A stretch of 64,000 nt of DNA from CATQHW01 sp965243545. Lineage in GTDB: Bacteria; Spirochaetota; Spirochaetia; SZUA-6; Bin103. The stretch covers positions 3,286,001 through 3,350,000 of the forward strand of contig OZ251573.1 of the NCBI GenBank assembly GCA_965243545.1, in the 5' to 3' direction. How positions within the stretch are numbered: the first letter of the stretch is position 1; the number at the start of each line of letters is the position of its first letter. Under the pieces are notes generated by a model. The model saw only the letters and a program-made list of their open reading frames with translations, was not told the DNA's origin and ran no database searches. Positions 37,550 to 46,947 of the stretch are shown piece by piece. Both the position numbers and the translations under genes were made by a program.

Positions 37550-40500
37550 GCTGCGGGAGGCGTTGCGCGCCGCGCTGGCCGGCTTCGCCGGCGCCACGCC
37601 GCTGCACGAGTCCGCCGCCGCGCTGCTCGGCGCGCTCGGCTATCGCAGCGATCGAACCGGGGAAGACGATGAGCTCGCCGGGATCCGCGCCGACATGGAG
37701 GCGGCGCGGGCGCTGACCGGCCGGGAGCGCGGGCTGCTCGACGATTGGCGGTCCGCGCAGATCGTGTTCCAGATCACCGAGGACGAGATCACCGGCCAGC
37801 CGGGCCTCATCGGCCACTTCGACCGGGGCCGCATCGAGTCGTTTCTGTTCATCGCCGTCGAGCTCAACGCCGAGGCCGGCAGGCGTTACTCCCGCACGCA
37901 GCTCGCCGACATGACGCGCGTGGTCAACCGCCGCTACCTGATGCCCTCCATCATGCTGTTCCGGCACGGCGCGACCGTGACGCTGGCGGCCGTCGGGCGC
38001 CACGCCCACCGGCTCGACGCCGAACGCGACGTGCTGGAGAAGGTGACGCTGATCAAGGACATCCGCGCCGCCGACCCGCACCGCGCGCATCTCGACGCGC
38101 TCGCCGAGCTCGCCCTGCCGGCGATACGGGATCGCTTGGACGTCCGCAGCTTCGATGAGTTGCATCGGGCGTGGGAGCGGGCGCTCGACGCCGACGCGCT
38201 CAACCGGCGCTTCTACCGCGATCTGTTCGCCTGGTTCGAGTTCGCCGTCGCAGCCTGCGGCTTTCCCGATGACGGCGCGGGGCCGGGCAATGCCGAACGC
38301 CACGTGATCCGGTTGATCACCCGGCTGCTGTTCATCTGGTTCCTCAGAGAGAAGGACTTGGTGCCGGACAATCTGTTCGACGAGGAGTTCACCCGCGCCG
38401 CGCTCAGGGATTACGCGCCCGAGCGCACCGACTACTACCGCGCCGTGCTGCAAAACCTGTTCTTTGCCACCCTCAATACCGAGATCGGCAAGCGCGCGTT
38501 CAGCGCCCGCGACCGCGACAGCCACCGCGACTTCAACAAGTACCGCTACCGCGATCTGTTGAGCGATCCCGACGCCTTTCTGCGCCTGCTCGCCGCAGTG
38601 CCGTTCGTCGACGGCGGTCTGTTCGACTGCCTGGACGACTACGAAGCGCGCGGTGAAGGCGGCCGTCGCATCGACGCCTTCACCGACAATATCGATACGC
38701 AAGGCCGCGATCTGAACGTGCCGGCGGCGATCTTCTTTGACGGACACAAGGGCCTGTTCCCGCTGTTCCGCCGCTACAAGTTCACGGTGGAGGAGAACAC
38801 GCCGCTCGATCAGGACGTGGCGCTCGACCCGGAGCTGCTGGGGCGCGTGTTCGAGAATCTGCTGGCCGCCTACAACCCGGAAACGCGCGACACCGCGCGC
38901 AAGCAGACCGGCTCCTACTACACGCCGCGCCACGTGGTCGACTACATGGTCGACGAGTCGCTGGCGACGGCGCTGGCCAGGCGCACGGCGCCGGCGGACG
39001 GGGACGCGGAGTGGTGGCGCGAGCGGCTCGGCTATCTGCTCGACTACGCGGACTCGGCCGCGGATGCCGGCGAGCTGTTCGAGCCGGAGGAGCGGCGCAC
39101 CGTGGTGCGCGCCATCGCGGAGCTGCGGATTCTGGACCCTGCGGTCGGTTCCGGCGCCTTTCCGATGGGCGTGCTGCACAAGCTGACGCTGGCGTTGCGC
39201 CGCCTCGATCCCGACAACCGCCACTGGGAGGAGTACCAGAAGGAGCGCGCAGCCGGCCGTGCGGGAGCGGCGTTCGACGTGGACGACGAGCAGACGCGCA
39301 ACCGCGAGTTGCAGGAGATCAGCCACACCTTCGAGGCTTACCGGGACTCCGACTTCGGGCGCAAGCTCTACCTGATCCAGAACGGTATCTTCGGCGTGGA
39401 CGTGCAGCCGGTCGCCTGCCAGATCGCCAAGCTGCGCTTCTTCATCTCGCTGGTGGTCGAGCAGCGCGCCAACGCCGACGCCGCCGACAACTACGGTATC
39501 CGCCCGCTGCCCAATCTGGAGACCCGCTTCGTCGCCGCAGACACTCTGATCGGGCTGCCAGCCGACGGCGCCGCCAACGGAGAACTGGGAACGGACCTGA
39601 TCAAGCCGATCGAGTCCCACTTGCGCCGCGTCCGCGAGGGGTACTTCAACGCTCGCACCCGGCAGGAGAAGCTCGCCCTGCGCAAGCGCGACGACGAGCT
39701 CCGGGCGGCGCTGGCAGAGGTGCTCAAGGACCTTGGCTTCCCTCAGGAGACCGCCGCGGCGGTAGCCCACTGGGACCCGTACCACCAGAACGCGAGCGCT
39801 ACGTGGTTCGACGCCGAGTGGATGTTCGGGATCGCCGACGGCTTCGACGTGGTGATCGGCAATCCGCCCTACGTGCGCGGCGAGAAGATTCCCGGCAAGG
39901 CGCGGCTGCGCGCCGCCTACGGCGAGTTCTTTCGCGGCACTGCGGACCTGTATACCTACTTCTTTCGCCGCGGCGCCGACCTGCTGCGGGCCGGCGGCCT
40001 GCTCTGCTTCATCACCTCCAACAAGTTCATGCGCGCCGATTACGGCCTGCCGTTACGGGCGTTCTTGAAGGAACACGCCTCCCCGCGCCTGCTCCTGGAC
40101 CTGGGCCGCACCGGCGCCTTCGACGCCACCGTGCGCCCCTGCATCGTGCTGGCCGACCGCGTGCGGCAGGGCACGTTCCGGGCGGCGACCGTGCGCGGCG
40201 CTGCCGGCGCGGAGACCGTCGATCCCGCCGGCTACCTGAACCGCCACGGCTTTGTCATGCGGGTGACTGACCTGGCCGACGCCGGTTGGTCCCTGGCGCC
40301 GCCGGAATGGCAGCGCATCCGCGCCAAGATCGAAGCCGCCGGCCAACCGCTCGGCGAGTACGTGAATGGCCGAATCTACTCCGGCATCAAGACCGGCTTG
40401 AACGACGCCTTCGTCATAGACGCCGCCACTCGAAACCGCCTGATCGCCGCCGACCCCAAGAGCGCCGAACTGATCCGCCCGTGGCTGCGTGGCAAGGACG

Positions 40501-41171
40501 TGCGTCGCTGGCGGCCAAGACCGGACGGCTTATACGCGATCACCATTCCGAGCGGCGCCAACACCAATTGGCCGTGGTCCTCCGCGCCGAACGAGGCCGC
40601 CGCCAGCGCCCTCTTCAAGAAGACTTACCCCGCCATACACGCCCATATGACGCCCTTCGCCGCGCGCCTCCGGCGTCGGCAGGACCAAGGGCAATACTTT
40701 TGGGAACTACGTCCGTGCGCCTACTACCGCGCCTTCGACCAACCCAAAATCATCTATCCCGCTATGGGGCAGCAAATGAGAGCACTGCTCGACCTGGAAC
40801 GTCGCCTGACGAACAACAAGTGCTTCCTGGTTCCCGGCGACGACTGCTACCTGCTCGCCTTGCTGAACTCAAAGGCGCTCGACTTCTACTTTCGCCTCGC
40901 CATGCCGTGCCTCGACGATCCCTTCGGCGGCGGCGACATGGAGTTTAGCGCCGTCTTCATGGAACACACCCCCATCGCCTCGGCAGCCGAGCCCACCAAG
41001 CAGCGCCTCGCCGCCCTCGCCGAGCAAATCCAGACCGCCACGCAAGCCGACCCCGCCGCCGACACCGCCGCCCTCCAACACCGCATCGACCAGGCCGTCT
41101 ACTCCCTCTACGACCTCACCTTCCAAGAAATCACCACCCTCGAATCCGCCCTCCCCGATCCCGCCGCGTGA
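37542..41171 (+). CDS. Eco57I-class adenine DNA methyltransferase
   Basis: A 1209-residue N6-adenine methyltransferase. SAM-binding motif I is ILDPAVGSGAFPMG near residue 530 and the catalytic motif IV is IGNPPYVRGEK near residue 774, with TGSYYTPRHVVDYMV just before the core. The C-terminal third is a TaqI-like target-recognition region. The N-terminal 450 or so residues hold no recognised nuclease motif. Translation is coupled to the helicase gene by an 8-base overlap. Expected role: marking host DNA so that the PLD-SNF2 partner attacks only unmodified DNA. It could alternatively be a stand-alone type IIG-like enzyme, but no PD-(D/E)XK site was seen. Confidence 0.82.
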   Translation: MAELREALRAALAGFAGATPLHESAAALLGALGYRSDRTGEDDELAGIRADMEAARALTGRERGLLDDWRSAQIVFQITEDEITGQPGLIGHFDRGRIESFLFIAVELNAEAGRRYSRTQLADMTRVVNRRYLMPSIMLFRHGATVTLAAVGRHAHRLDAERDVLEKVTLIKDIRAADPHRAHLDALAELALPAIRDRLDVRSFDELHRAWERALDADALNRRFYRDLFAWFEFAVAACGFPDDGAGPGNAERHVIRLITRLLFIWFLREKDLVPDNLFDEEFTRAALRDYAPERTDYYRAVLQNLFFATLNTEIGKRAFSARDRDSHRDFNKYRYRDLLSDPDAFLRLLAAVPFVDGGLFDCLDDYEARGEGGRRIDAFTDNIDTQGRDLNVPAAIFFDGHKGLFPLFRRYKFTVEENTPLDQDVALDPELLGRVFENLLAAYNPETRDTARKQTGSYYTPRHVVDYMVDESLATALARRTAPADGDAEWWRERLGYLLDYADSAADAGELFEPEERRTVVRAIAELRILDPAVGSGAFPMGVLHKLTLALRRLDPDNRHWEEYQKERAAGRAGAAFDVDDEQTRNRELQEISHTFEAYRDSDFGRKLYLIQNGIFGVDVQPVACQIAKLRFFISLVVEQRANADAADNYGIRPLPNLETRFVAADTLIGLPADGAANGELGTDLIKPIESHLRRVREGYFNARTRQEKLALRKRDDELRAALAEVLKDLGFPQETAAAVAHWDPYHQNASATWFDAEWMFGIADGFDVVIGNPPYVRGEKIPGKARLRAAYGEFFRGTADLYTYFFRRGADLLRAGGLLCFITSNKFMRADYGLPLRAFLKEHASPRLLLDLGRTGAFDATVRPCIVLADRVRQGTFRAATVRGAAGAETVDPAGYLNRHGFVMRVTDLADAGWSLAPPEWQRIRAKIEAAGQPLGEYVNGRIYSGIKTGLNDAFVIDAATRNRLIAADPKSAELIRPWLRGKDVRRWRPRPDGLYAITIPSGANTNWPWSSAPNEAAASALFKKTYPAIHAHMTPFAARLRRRQDQGQYFWELRPCAYYRAFDQPKIIYPAMGQQMRALLDLERRLTNNKCFLVPGDDCYLLALLNSKALDFYFRLAMPCLDDPFGGGDMEFSAVFMEHTPIASAAEPTKQRLAALAEQIQTATQADPAADTAALQHRIDQAVYSLYDLTFQEITTLESALPDPAA

Positions 41172-41174
41172 TCA

Positions 41175-41196
41175 CCGCGCCGCGCTGACGGCGCGG
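41175..41196. terminator. Candidate terminator hairpin
   Basis: CCGCGCCG / CGGCGCGG with a six-base loop lies between the convergent methyltransferase and ccdA-like genes. No T run follows. Confidence 0.4.
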
Positions 41197-41201
41197 CCGA
41201 T

Positions 41202-41855
41202 TTACGGCAGGCCGAACACGACGATCAGGTAGTAGCCGGCGATCGCCAGCATGGCCGCGCCGGCGAACCGGTTGATGACGCTCTTGTGGCGGCCCAGGAA
41301 GCGGACGACCGCCTGGCTGAACGCTCCGGACGCCAGCGCCAGGACCAGCAGCGGCGTGCCGATGCCGGCGGCGAAGATCACGAAGTTGAGCAGGTTGAGC
41401 CCGAAGTCGCCCACCGACACCGCCAGCTGCTTGGAAAAGAACGCGCCGATGAATCCGGGATTGCACGGCAGCACGATGAGTCCGAAGAAAGCGCCGTAGC
41501 CGAACGCCGTCGGCAGCGGCCGGCCGCCGGTCGGCGCGCGCACGGACGGCAGCAGGCGGCCGAAGTCGACGTCCAGGACCAGCAGCGCGCCGATCACCGC
41601 CAGCACCGCAAAGGCGATCGGTGACGCGACGGCGATGACGGCGGTGAGCGACAGCTCCAGCAGCGTGGAGAAGACCAGCCCGACGGCGGCCATGGTGGCG
41701 GTGACGCCGGCCACCACGGCCAAGCCGAGCGCCAGCGGCGCGCCGCGCGCGCCTTCCCGCCGTCCGGCCAGGAAGGCGATGAACCCCGGATAGAGCGGCA
41801 GCACGCACGCCGCCGTGAGCGGAGTGGCCAGCCCCAGCAGAAAGCTGGTGGCCAA
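41202..41855 (-). CDS. CcdA/DsbD-type transmembrane thiol reductase
   Basis: A 217-residue membrane protein with six hydrophobic helices. The two redox cysteines sit in the expected places, in TAACVLPLYPGF and IVLPCNPGF. CcdA carries electrons from cytoplasmic thioredoxin across the inner membrane to periplasmic thiol proteins. The gene immediately upstream encodes a thioredoxin-fold protein with a signal peptide, its likely partner. TTG 41855 is the start that fits the N-terminal helix; no ATG is available nearby. Confidence 0.82.
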   Translation of the reverse strand: MATSFLLGLATPLTAACVLPLYPGFIAFLAGRREGARGAPLALGLAVVAGVTATMAAVGLVFSTLLELSLTAVIAVASPIAFAVLAVIGALLVLDVDFGRLLPSVRAPTGGRPLPTAFGYGAFFGLIVLPCNPGFIGAFFSKQLAVSVGDFGLNLLNFVIFAAGIGTPLLVLALASGAFSQAVVRFLGRHKSVINRFAGAAMLAIAGYYLIVVFGLP

Positions 41856-41876
41856 GTTACCGAGCGTAGGCCCCTC

Positions 41877-42506
41877 TCACGCCGCCGCGCCGCCGCCAGC
41901 GGCCGGACACGCAGCGATCTGCTCCTGCAGGTCGTCGGCCCGCTTGACGCCCCGGCGCAGCAACCGCCGCTCGGTCTGACCGGGACAGATCAGGATCACC
42001 GGCGCCGACGGCGGGTGCAGCACCGAAACGCCGAAGTCGTTGCGCAGGGCGCGCGACAGCTCGGCCGGCGACACCGCATAGCGCCAATCGAAGCCGTGGC
42101 GGTCGAGGTGGCGGACGATCTGCGTCTCCGTCTCGTTCGGGTCGGTGTTGACGGCGACGGAGACTACCGTGTCGCCGACCTCCTCGTGCAGGGCGGCGAT
42201 CTGCCGCTGCTGGTTGGTGCACGTCCCGCACCACACCGCAAACGCCTCCAGCAGGACCGGTTTCTCCGTGAACTCGGCCAGCGTGAACGCCGCGCCGGTG
42301 CGGACGTCGGTGAGCTCGACCCCCAGCCAGGCGACCGCCGGCGCCGCCTCCGGCGTCTCCGCCGCGTCCGCCGACTGCCCGCCGGCCGACTGGGCGAACG
42401 CGCCGGCCGCGCCGGCCGCCAGAAGCGCGGCGGCCATGAGGCGCGCCGCCAGCCTGCCCCCGAACCCCGGCGTGTCCCCGAACCTCGGCATCCGTTGCAT
42501 CCTCAT
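41877..42506 (-). CDS. Secreted thioredoxin-fold (TlpA-like) protein
   Basis: A 209-residue protein with a signal peptide (LMAAALLAAGAAGAFA, cut before QSAG) and a thioredoxin-like domain carrying WCGTC as the redox motif in EAFAVWCGTCTNQQRQ. The cis-proline region appears as HPPSAPVIL. It probably reduces or oxidises periplasmic thiols and is served by the CcdA-like protein encoded 21 bases downstream. ATG 42506 follows AAGGAA; ATG 42500 is an alternative. Confidence 0.82.
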   Translation of the reverse strand: MRMQRMPRFGDTPGFGGRLAARLMAAALLAAGAAGAFAQSAGGQSADAAETPEAAPAVAWLGVELTDVRTGAAFTLAEFTEKPVLLEAFAVWCGTCTNQQRQIAALHEEVGDTVVSVAVNTDPNETETQIVRHLDRHGFDWRYAVSPAELSRALRNDFGVSVLHPPSAPVILICPGQTERRLLRRGVKRADDLQEQIAACPAAGGGAAA

Positions 42507-42636
42507 TTCCTTCACCTGCCTTGCGTCCCCGGCACTGTTGACCGCCTTGGACGCGCCGATCTTACCGCGCCGCGCCGCGGAGCGCTTGAGTGGTCGCCGC
42601 CGACCGTTCATCCTGTGCGTCAAAGGAGCGGATTCC

Positions 42637-42837
42637 ATGACGGAAGTGGCGGAGATCAAGATCACGATCAGCGACAACGGACCCTACCTGGTGAGCGGTC
42701 CGGCGCCGCTGCTGGACGCGCGCGGCAACCCGGTCGAAGGAGCGTCGGAGAAGATGGCGCTCTGCCGGTGCGGCGCGTCGAACAACAAGCCGTTCTGCGA
42801 CGGCACCCACCGCGAGATCGGCTTCACCGGAACGTAA
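42637..42837 (+). CDS. CDGSH-type iron-sulfur protein
   Basis: A 66-residue protein. The CDGSH zinc-finger-like motif CRCGASNNKPFCDGTH provides the three cysteines and one histidine that bind a labile 2Fe-2S cluster. These small cytoplasmic proteins act in redox sensing or cluster transfer. AAAGGAG precedes the ATG. It is divergent from the thioredoxin-like gene. Confidence 0.9.
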   Translation: MTEVAEIKITISDNGPYLVSGPAPLLDARGNPVEGASEKMALCRCGASNNKPFCDGTHREIGFTGT

Positions 42838-42860
42838 CGGCGCGGAGCCGGGCCGGCCGC

Positions 42861-44333
42861 CTACCCGGCCACCGCGGCCAGCGCCTGCCGCGCATCGATC
42901 GACAGCTCGATCGCCAGCGCCAAGTAGGCGCGTCCCAGCGCGTGGACGGCCGCGGCCGCCGCGTCCCGGGCTTCCTGCAAGGGCAGCGCCGCGTCGGCCA
43001 GCGCCGCGTCGCTGATGGCGCCGGCAGCGTGGCGGCGCGCCGCCTGCTCGGCCTGCAGGCCGGCGCGCTCGTGGCGCAGGACGGCCACCCGGTCGGCGGC
43101 GATGGCCCGCTGCAGGTCGAGCCGGACCTGTTCCCGGCCGCTCCGCGCCGTGCTTTGCGCCGCGGTCACCGCCCGTTGCGCGGCGGCGACCTGTTCCTCG
43201 GCCTGCCGGATCGCGGTTTCCCGCCGGCCGCTGTCGAACAACGTGTAGCTGCCGGTCAGAGAGATGCTCAACCCCCCCAGGCCCGGCGCCCCCGAGCCCT
43301 TGCCGTATTCCAGGCTCACCGCCAGCGACGGCAGCCAGCCGCGCCGCGACTGCTCCAACCGCAGCTCGGCGGCGGCGAGTTGCGCCTGCGCCTCCAGCAC
43401 CGCCAGCGCGTCCTCGGCGCCGCCGGCCGCCGCCGGGGCGTCCAGCAACGCCTGCGCCGCGCGGCGCAACGCGTCCGCGTCGACCGCCGGAGCGGCCAGC
43501 GCCGTCAGCGGCAGGTCCAGATCGGCGAAGAACGCCGCGCTGTCCAGGGCCAGCGACGCGCGCGCGTCAGCCACCGCGTTGCCGCGTTCGACCGCGGCGA
43601 TGCGGGCGTCCAGCACGGCGATCCGGTCGGCCGCCTGCCGGTCGGCGAGCGCCCGGGTGTCGGCCAGCTGGCGCTCGGCGGCCGCCAGCCGCTCCTCGGC
43701 CACGGCCAGCGCGGCGGTCCGTTCGACCAGGCTCAGAAAGGTCCGCGCCACTTGCTGAGTCACGTCGCTGTGCGCGCGCAGCAGACGGAGCTGCGCCAGC
43801 CGCAGGTCGTCCTGGCGGCCGGCCAGGGCCGCGGCCGACGGGGCCGCCGGTCCGGCCGGCAGCAGGTCCTGCGAGATCGACACGCTGTGCGCGTCGGTGT
43901 AGCGCTCCTCCTCGCCCACCCCCCGCCGGTCCAGGTCGTCTAGCTCGACGCCGGCGGTGTAGGAGCCGGCGATGGTCATGCCCCACGGCAGTCCGACCTG
44001 CGCGGACAGCGTGGCGCCGGAGTCGGCGTCGAAAGTGTCGACCACGTCACTGAACTCACCGTCTTCCCACGGCGCCAGGTTCACCGACGCGGTCGCCGGC
44101 GTGGCCCGCACCGACACGGTCACGTCGCCGTGGTCGATCTCCGCCATGCGGAGCGAGAGCGCCGCCGACTGCACGGCCGCCTGCGCCCGCACCACCGACG
44201 GATGCGCGGTGAGCGCGGCGTCGATGGCCGCCGCCAGGTCGAGCGGCTCCTGCGCCGCGGCCGGCAACGGCGCGATCGCCAGGACGGCGGTCAGCGCCGA
44301 CGCCAGCGCCGGCAGCCGGAGGCGTCCGGTCAC
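42861..44333 (-). CDS. TolC-family outer-membrane protein
   Basis: A 490-residue TolC/OEP-type protein. Signal peptide LASALTAVLAIAPLPAAAQ, then long alanine-rich coiled helices in two repeats, as in the periplasmic tunnel. The GTG overlaps the stop of the upstream TolC-like gene (GTGA), so it is the last gene of a four-gene operon with a two-component system. No inner-membrane pump is encoded alongside, so its partner must be elsewhere. Confidence 0.75.
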   Translation of the reverse strand: MTGRLRLPALASALTAVLAIAPLPAAAQEPLDLAAAIDAALTAHPSVVRAQAAVQSAALSLRMAEIDHGDVTVSVRATPATASVNLAPWEDGEFSDVVDTFDADSGATLSAQVGLPWGMTIAGSYTAGVELDDLDRRGVGEEERYTDAHSVSISQDLLPAGPAAPSAAALAGRQDDLRLAQLRLLRAHSDVTQQVARTFLSLVERTAALAVAEERLAAAERQLADTRALADRQAADRIAVLDARIAAVERGNAVADARASLALDSAAFFADLDLPLTALAAPAVDADALRRAAQALLDAPAAAGGAEDALAVLEAQAQLAAAELRLEQSRRGWLPSLAVSLEYGKGSGAPGLGGLSISLTGSYTLFDSGRRETAIRQAEEQVAAAQRAVTAAQSTARSGREQVRLDLQRAIAADRVAVLRHERAGLQAEQAARRHAAGAISDAALADAALPLQEARDAAAAAVHALGRAYLALAIELSIDARQALAAVAG

Positions 44334-45400
44334 TGCGCCTCCCAGATCGCCAACAGGTCGATCCCCGCCGCGTCCTGCAATCGGATCCACGCGAAGTAGG
44401 CGGACCAGCGCGCCGCGCGCAACGAGTCGTGCGCGCCGATCAGGTCGGCTTCCGACGAGGCGAGCTGCGATTCGGTGAGCAGGCCGGCGTCGAACTGCTC
44501 GCGGGCGCGGCGGGTGTTTTCCTCCTGCAGCTCCATCTGCAGCTCGCGCAACGCCGCCGTCCCCAACGCCTGCTGGGCGTTCGCATACGCGCTGGCGGTG
44601 GCGGTCTGCAGGTCGGACGCGGTGGTGGCCGCGGTGGCGCGGCTGGCGGTCACGGTGTTGGTGGCGGCCTGCAGGTCGAGGCTGGAGGTGTTCTGCATGG
44701 TCTTGATCTGCAGGTCGAGCTCGTCGATTTCGAGCTGCCGGGCCGCAAAGTCGTGCTCGGCCCGCTCCGCGGTGGTCGCCAGGTATTCGTCGAGCGCGGG
44801 CAGCTCGACCATCGTCTCCGGCGGCTGCGTGATGAGCGCCTGGGCGGCCAGCATGGCTACGTCGATGCCGGTGGTCTCCGCAAGGCTGGGAACCGTGGTG
44901 AACTGCCGCCGGTTGACCGCGGCGGACAGGTTGAGATCGGCGCTGAGCTCCGCCACCTGCGCCTGCAGCTCGGTGACCGGACTGGCGGCGCCGATGGCGA
45001 CCCGTTCGGCCGCCTGCCGCAGGTCGATCTGCGCCAGAAACAGACGCTCCTCCAGCAAGCTCACGTTCTCGTTCGCCTGCTGCAGCCCGACGTACGCCTC
45101 CGCGACCGACAGCAGCTCGCGCACCGTACCCTGACGAAAGTTGAGTTGCGCGCGGTCCCACTGCAGGTCGGCTCTCATCCGGTCGATGCGCGCGTCCGAC
45201 GACGCCATCGATCGGTCGTGCGCGACGCGCGCGTTCTCGAGCGTCAGCGCCAGCGACTGCAGCGTGGGGTTGGCCGCCTCGGCGGCGTCCAGCGTCTCGA
45301 AGATGCCAAGGCCGCCGGCCGGCCCATCCTGAGCGGCGGCGGGCAGCGCAAGCGCGGCCAGCAGGGCGATGAGGACCGGTAGCAGGGTGCGAGTGTTCAT
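44330..45400 (-). CDS. TolC-family-like periplasmic/outer-membrane protein
   Basis: A 356-residue protein. The signal peptide is LLPVLIALLAALALPAAA with cleavage before QDG; the mature part is almost entirely alpha-helical coiled coil (EAYVGLQQANENVSLLEERL and later EENTRRAREQFDAGLLTESQL, typical of OEP hairpins). It is shorter than a standard TolC (about 420-490), so it may be an atypical family member. TTGGAGGAAAC precedes the ATG, which overlaps the kinase stop (ATGA). Confidence 0.7.
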   Translation of the reverse strand: MNTRTLLPVLIALLAALALPAAAQDGPAGGLGIFETLDAAEAANPTLQSLALTLENARVAHDRSMASSDARIDRMRADLQWDRAQLNFRQGTVRELLSVAEAYVGLQQANENVSLLEERLFLAQIDLRQAAERVAIGAASPVTELQAQVAELSADLNLSAAVNRRQFTTVPSLAETTGIDVAMLAAQALITQPPETMVELPALDEYLATTAERAEHDFAARQLEIDELDLQIKTMQNTSSLDLQAATNTVTASRATAATTASDLQTATASAYANAQQALGTAALRELQMELQEENTRRAREQFDAGLLTESQLASSEADLIGAHDSLRAARWSAYFAWIRLQDAAGIDLLAIWEAQ

Positions 45401-46947
45401 GTTTCCTCCAACAAAGGTCGTCCGCGGTTTCCTGGTCCACGTCCCGCGGCCGTGGTCGATGCGAGATCGGCCGCCTGCGGTGCGGCGCGCCGATCCTTCG
45501 ATGCCGCGGCTGGCGCCAGCCGCGGCGGGTCGTGTTGCAAGTGAGTGCCGATCACGTCCGCGCCCATTATACGGCTAGGGCCGGGTTGCGCGCGGCCGGC
45601 CATCGAGCCGGCCGGAATCGTGATCACGAACGTGGTCCCCGGCGCGGCGTCCGGGTCGACGTCGAGCCGGAAGCCGTGCGCGTCGGTGATGCTGCGGGCG
45701 ATCGACAGGCCGAGCCCGAAGCCGGACGCGGCGCCGGCGCCGCGGTAGAACGGATCGAACAGGTGGGGCAGGTCGGCGGCGGCGACGCCGGGCCCGGAGT
45801 CGGTGATGCGGATGCGCAGGCCGCCGCCGGCGGCGATCGCGGCGGAGACGGTCACCACGCCGCCTTCGGGGGTGAAGCGCAGCGCGTTGTCCAGGATGTT
45901 CTCATACGCGCGCGACATGAGCGGGCCGTCGATGGCCGCGGTGAGCCGTTCCGGGATGCGCAGGTCGCACCGCAGCCGGCGCTTGCGCACCGCCGCGTCG
46001 CCGGCCGCGCCGGCGCACAGCTCCCGGTGGAACGCGGCCAGGCCGGCCGGCGCCGGATCGATGTTCCAGTGGCTGGACGACAGCCGCACGTACTCGATCA
46101 GCTCCGAGACGCGCGCGCCGAGCAGATCGGCCTTTTCGGCGATGATCGCCAGATACCGGTCGCGCGTCTGGCGGTCTTCGGCCAGGCCGTCGGCGATCGC
46201 CTCCAGGTAGCCCTTGATGGCGGTGAGCGGCGTCTTGACGTCGTGCGACACCGCCGCCAGCAGCCGCGAGCGCCGTTCCGATTCGTCCTTGAGGGCGCCG
46301 CGCATGGCGTCGAACGACCGCGCCAGCGACGCCAGCTCCGACGTGCCGCGCGCCGGGAGCTCGAAGTCCAGGTCGCCGCCGGCGACCCTGCGCGTGGCGT
46401 GCTGCAGGCGGGTCACCGACCGGTTGACCGCGGCGGCGATGATCCACGCCACCGCGGCCGCCACGATGGCGATCGGCAGGAAGATCGTCAGCCCGCCGCG
46501 CAGCATCCAGCTGAGGCGCGGACGCGCCAGGTACGGGACCGTGCGGACCGGCATGGTGAGCAGAAAGGTCCCGGTCAGCTCGCCGTCCCGGAACAGCGGC
46601 TCCAGCATGGTGCGCGTATCGTCGCGGCCGCGGGAGGCGCGCAGCAGCTCGGTGGGATCGACCGCGGTCCCGGCCGGCATGCCGGGCAGGCTGGAGAACA
46701 GCACCCGGTTGCCGGTGTCCAGCGCGGTCAGGTCGACCCCGTCGGGGAGCTCAATGGTCGGCTGCTCGCCGGCCAGGTAGCGGGGCAGCTCCTCCCGTAT
46801 CCAGCGCACCGCCGGCGGAAGGTCGCGCTGCGCCACGTCGGTGCGCTGGCGCAGCACGGACTGGGCGCCCAGGTAGATGGCGGCGACCAGCACCGGCGAC
46901 AGGGCGACCGCCGCCGCCAGCAGCACCAGCTGGGTGCGCAGCCTCAC
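45397..46947 (-). CDS. Sensor histidine kinase
   Basis: A 516-residue membrane kinase. Two membrane helices (about residues 5-25 and 175-200) flank an extracytoplasmic sensor region; a HAMP linker follows (RSVTRLQHATRRVAGGDLDF). The dimerisation domain has AAVSHDVKTPLTAIKG with the phospho-His, and the ATPase domain has ENILDNALRF (N box), ITDSGPGV (G1) and GFGLGLSIA (G2). It acts on the response regulator encoded just upstream; GTG 46947 overlaps that stop (GTGA). A C-terminal tail of about 65 residues past the kinase core is unusual. Confidence 0.88.
   Translation of the reverse strand: MRLRTQLVLLAAAVALSPVLVAAIYLGAQSVLRQRTDVAQRDLPPAVRWIREELPRYLAGEQPTIELPDGVDLTALDTGNRVLFSSLPGMPAGTAVDPTELLRASRGRDDTRTMLEPLFRDGELTGTFLLTMPVRTVPYLARPRLSWMLRGGLTIFLPIAIVAAAVAWIIAAAVNRSVTRLQHATRRVAGGDLDFELPARGTSELASLARSFDAMRGALKDESERRSRLLAAVSHDVKTPLTAIKGYLEAIADGLAEDRQTRDRYLAIIAEKADLLGARVSELIEYVRLSSSHWNIDPAPAGLAAFHRELCAGAAGDAAVRKRRLRCDLRIPERLTAAIDGPLMSRAYENILDNALRFTPEGGVVTVSAAIAAGGGLRIRITDSGPGVAAADLPHLFDPFYRGAGAASGFGLGLSIARSITDAHGFRLDVDPDAAPGTTFVITIPAGSMAGRAQPGPSRIMGADVIGTHLQHDPPRLAPAAASKDRRAAPQAADLASTTAAGRGPGNRGRPLLEET

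Noticed and set aside
34211..41171. Calling the helicase-methyltransferase pair a full DISARM or BREX system
   Set aside because: The required drmA/drmB or brxC/pglZ genes are not adjacent; only a partial domain resemblance exists.
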